DNA of 64,000 nucleotides from Streptomyces sp. NBC_00878 (GTDB taxonomy: Bacteria > Actinomycetota > Actinomycetes > Streptomycetales > Streptomycetaceae): NCBI RefSeq assembly GCF_026341515.1, contig NZ_JAPEOK010000001.1:2108001-2172000 (forward strand), read 5' to 3'. Numbering within the stretch: position 1 is the stretch's first letter; every line of letters begins with the position of its first letter. The translations under genes were made by a program, and so were the position numbers. The notes below the pieces were generated by a model. That model was not told the origin of the DNA. It saw only the letters and a program-made list of their open reading frames with translations, and ran no database searches. Positions 63,180 through 64,000 of the stretch are shown in pieces.

Positions 63180-63881
63180 GACCCCCGCCCGCGTGCCGAT
63201 GTCGGTTCCCCTCCTGCTCGAACACGTTCACGGAATGCATGCCCCGGAATGGAACATGACAGTCATGTCGATTTCTCAACCACCCCTGAGACGCCCGCGG
63301 GTGCCCCGCCGCCGGCCGGGACGGCCACGGGACGAACCACCCCGCCCGAGCCTTCGGAGGAGCCGCCACACATGCCGGGCCGGACCCCGGTGGACGGACG
63401 CCTGGCATCCGCCGGGGCAGGAGATGCCGTACGACGCTTCGGGACGCTCCGGGTGGTCCCCGGCAAGGGCCCTACCCACGCGACAGCGTGGTCCACGCCT
63501 CCTCACACGCGATGAGACAGGCCCGTACATCCGCCCATGGGGTGACAGCCTGCCCGTCGGTGCGGCACGCTGTCGCGCCTACAGTCCCGGGTGCCGTGCC
63601 GACCACTCGCGATGGGCCCAACTGCCCATACCCCACTGCCGTTACGGCCGTACTCGGCGAAGCCGCGTGGCGGGTGGGCCGCGGCGGCGAAGCACGGCCG
63701 GTCGCGCGCGGCCCGGCGGCGGCGACGGGCCGCGGACCGGCGTGCGGCGCGTCTTCGGGGGCCGGGCGCCGTCACCCTGACACTCGTCAGGACCCGTCGC
63801 CCGTCTCTCTTCCTAGGGTTCGAGTTGCCTCACGGGCCGTGCCGCCGGGGGCCTCACCGACGAAGGGCAGAGACAGCTTCC
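63180..63881. other. Intergenic region, no clear gene (about 700 bp)
   Basis: All longer frames here are Arg/Pro-rich readings typical of shadow frames in high-GC DNA. One weak plus-strand frame at 63249-63515 (88 residues, PTE-rich) has acceptable codon use but no ribosome site. A small inverted repeat CTGAC-actc-GTCAG lies near 63778-63791. Confidence 0.5.
63249..63515 (+). CDS. Weak candidate small hypothetical protein
   Basis: An 88-residue frame starting MEHDSHVDFSTTPETPAG, rich in Pro, Thr and Glu, ending GPTHATAWSTPPHTR. It lies divergent from the RsbW-like gene. Third-position GC is high and consistent, but there is no clear ribosome site and no homology is recognised, so it may be spurious. 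Confidence 0.3.
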   Translation: MEHDSHVDFSTTPETPAGAPPPAGTATGRTTPPEPSEEPPHMPGRTPVDGRLASAGAGDAVRRFGTLRVVPGKGPTHATAWSTPPHTR

Positions 63882-64000
63882 ATGCATCCGCTCCGTTCCA
63901 TTCTCGCCTCCACGGCGGCCGACCGCGCGCCGGCCAACGGGATCACGCTCGCCGAACCCGTCCGGCCCGCGCAGGCCTCGGCCGACGAATGCACCCAGAT
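63882..64000 (+). CDS. Partial CDS at the right edge (hypothetical)
   Basis: An ATG at 63882 opens a frame that continues past the window end. The first 39 residues begin MHPLRSILASTAADRAP and end with ADECTQ. The family cannot be told from so short a piece. A GGGCAGAGA stretch 15-20 bases upstream is a weak ribosome-site candidate. Confidence 0.4.
   Translation, partial: MHPLRSILASTAADRAPANGITLAEPVRPAQASADECTQ

Overview
The window reads as a Streptomyces chromosome segment (or a very close actinomycete). GC is very high with a strong third-position bias, GTG starts are common, and the content is typical of the group: a SARP/AfsR-type regulator, an ECF sigma factor, methylmalonyl-CoA mutase with MeaB, a riboswitch-controlled metE, a PucR purine locus, a DUF2637 protein, an RsbW-like ATP-binding protein and several TetR, LysR, GntR and XRE regulators. 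No rRNA, tRNA, CRISPR array or complete insertion sequence was seen. Coding is dense on both strands, with short gaps and many 1-8 nt overlaps that mark operons.

Layout. 1-6.6 kb: partial gene, LysR regulator, DJ-1/PfpI protein, a multidomain ATPase, an ECF sigma factor and a divergent secreted GDSL lipase. 6.8-17.9 kb: an accessory-looking lipid region with an acyl-CoA-ligase-like protein coupled to a small exported protein, a SARP regulator, an orphan ketosynthase, a TmrB-like ATPase, a second and strikingly degenerate acyl-CoA-ligase-like protein, its divergent TetR, an SRPBCC protein and a membrane protein. Three related palindromes tie the last four together. 17.9-25.3 kb: a GNAT/PlsC pair resembling ornithine-lipid synthesis, a penicillin-binding protein, an FAD oxidoreductase, a 181-bp foldback element, a cyclopropane-fatty-acid synthase and a DoxX protein. 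25.4-33.3 kb: mutA-mutB-meaB, then a cobalamin riboswitch and metE. 33.4-40.5 kb: a class A beta-lactamase, a YesL-like protein and a sugar ABC transporter operon, with a divergent Gfo/Idh oxidoreductase and a LacI-type operator between them. 40.5-43 kb: a small resolvase-like protein, an XRE regulator and a MTHFS-like protein. 43-51.7 kb: a PaoABC-like molybdoenzyme operon with its TetR, a Nudix hydrolase, a TOPRIM protein, XdhC and a purine permease. 51.8-57.9 kb: xanthine dehydrogenase subunits divergent from PucR. 58-64 kb: a helical-repeat protein, a GntR regulator with a long disordered arm, an iron-box-controlled ferric-reductase-like protein, a DUF2637 membrane protein and an RsbW-like ATPase.

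How it fits together. Purine breakdown is complete at the import, hydroxylase and maturation level (permease, three-subunit dehydrogenase, XdhC, PucR). Cobalamin links the B12-dependent mutase to the B12-independent metE under riboswitch control. Several lipid genes cluster between 6.8 and 25 kb.

The most unusual signals are: (1) an uninterrupted acyl-CoA-ligase-like gene whose adenylation motifs are disrupted, two of them by in-frame 9-nt and 18-nt repeat arrays, and whose catalytic lysine is replaced; (2) an operator triplet linking it to a TetR/SRPBCC module; (3) in-frame tandem-repeat expansion in many genes of the window; (4) two long foldback repeats.
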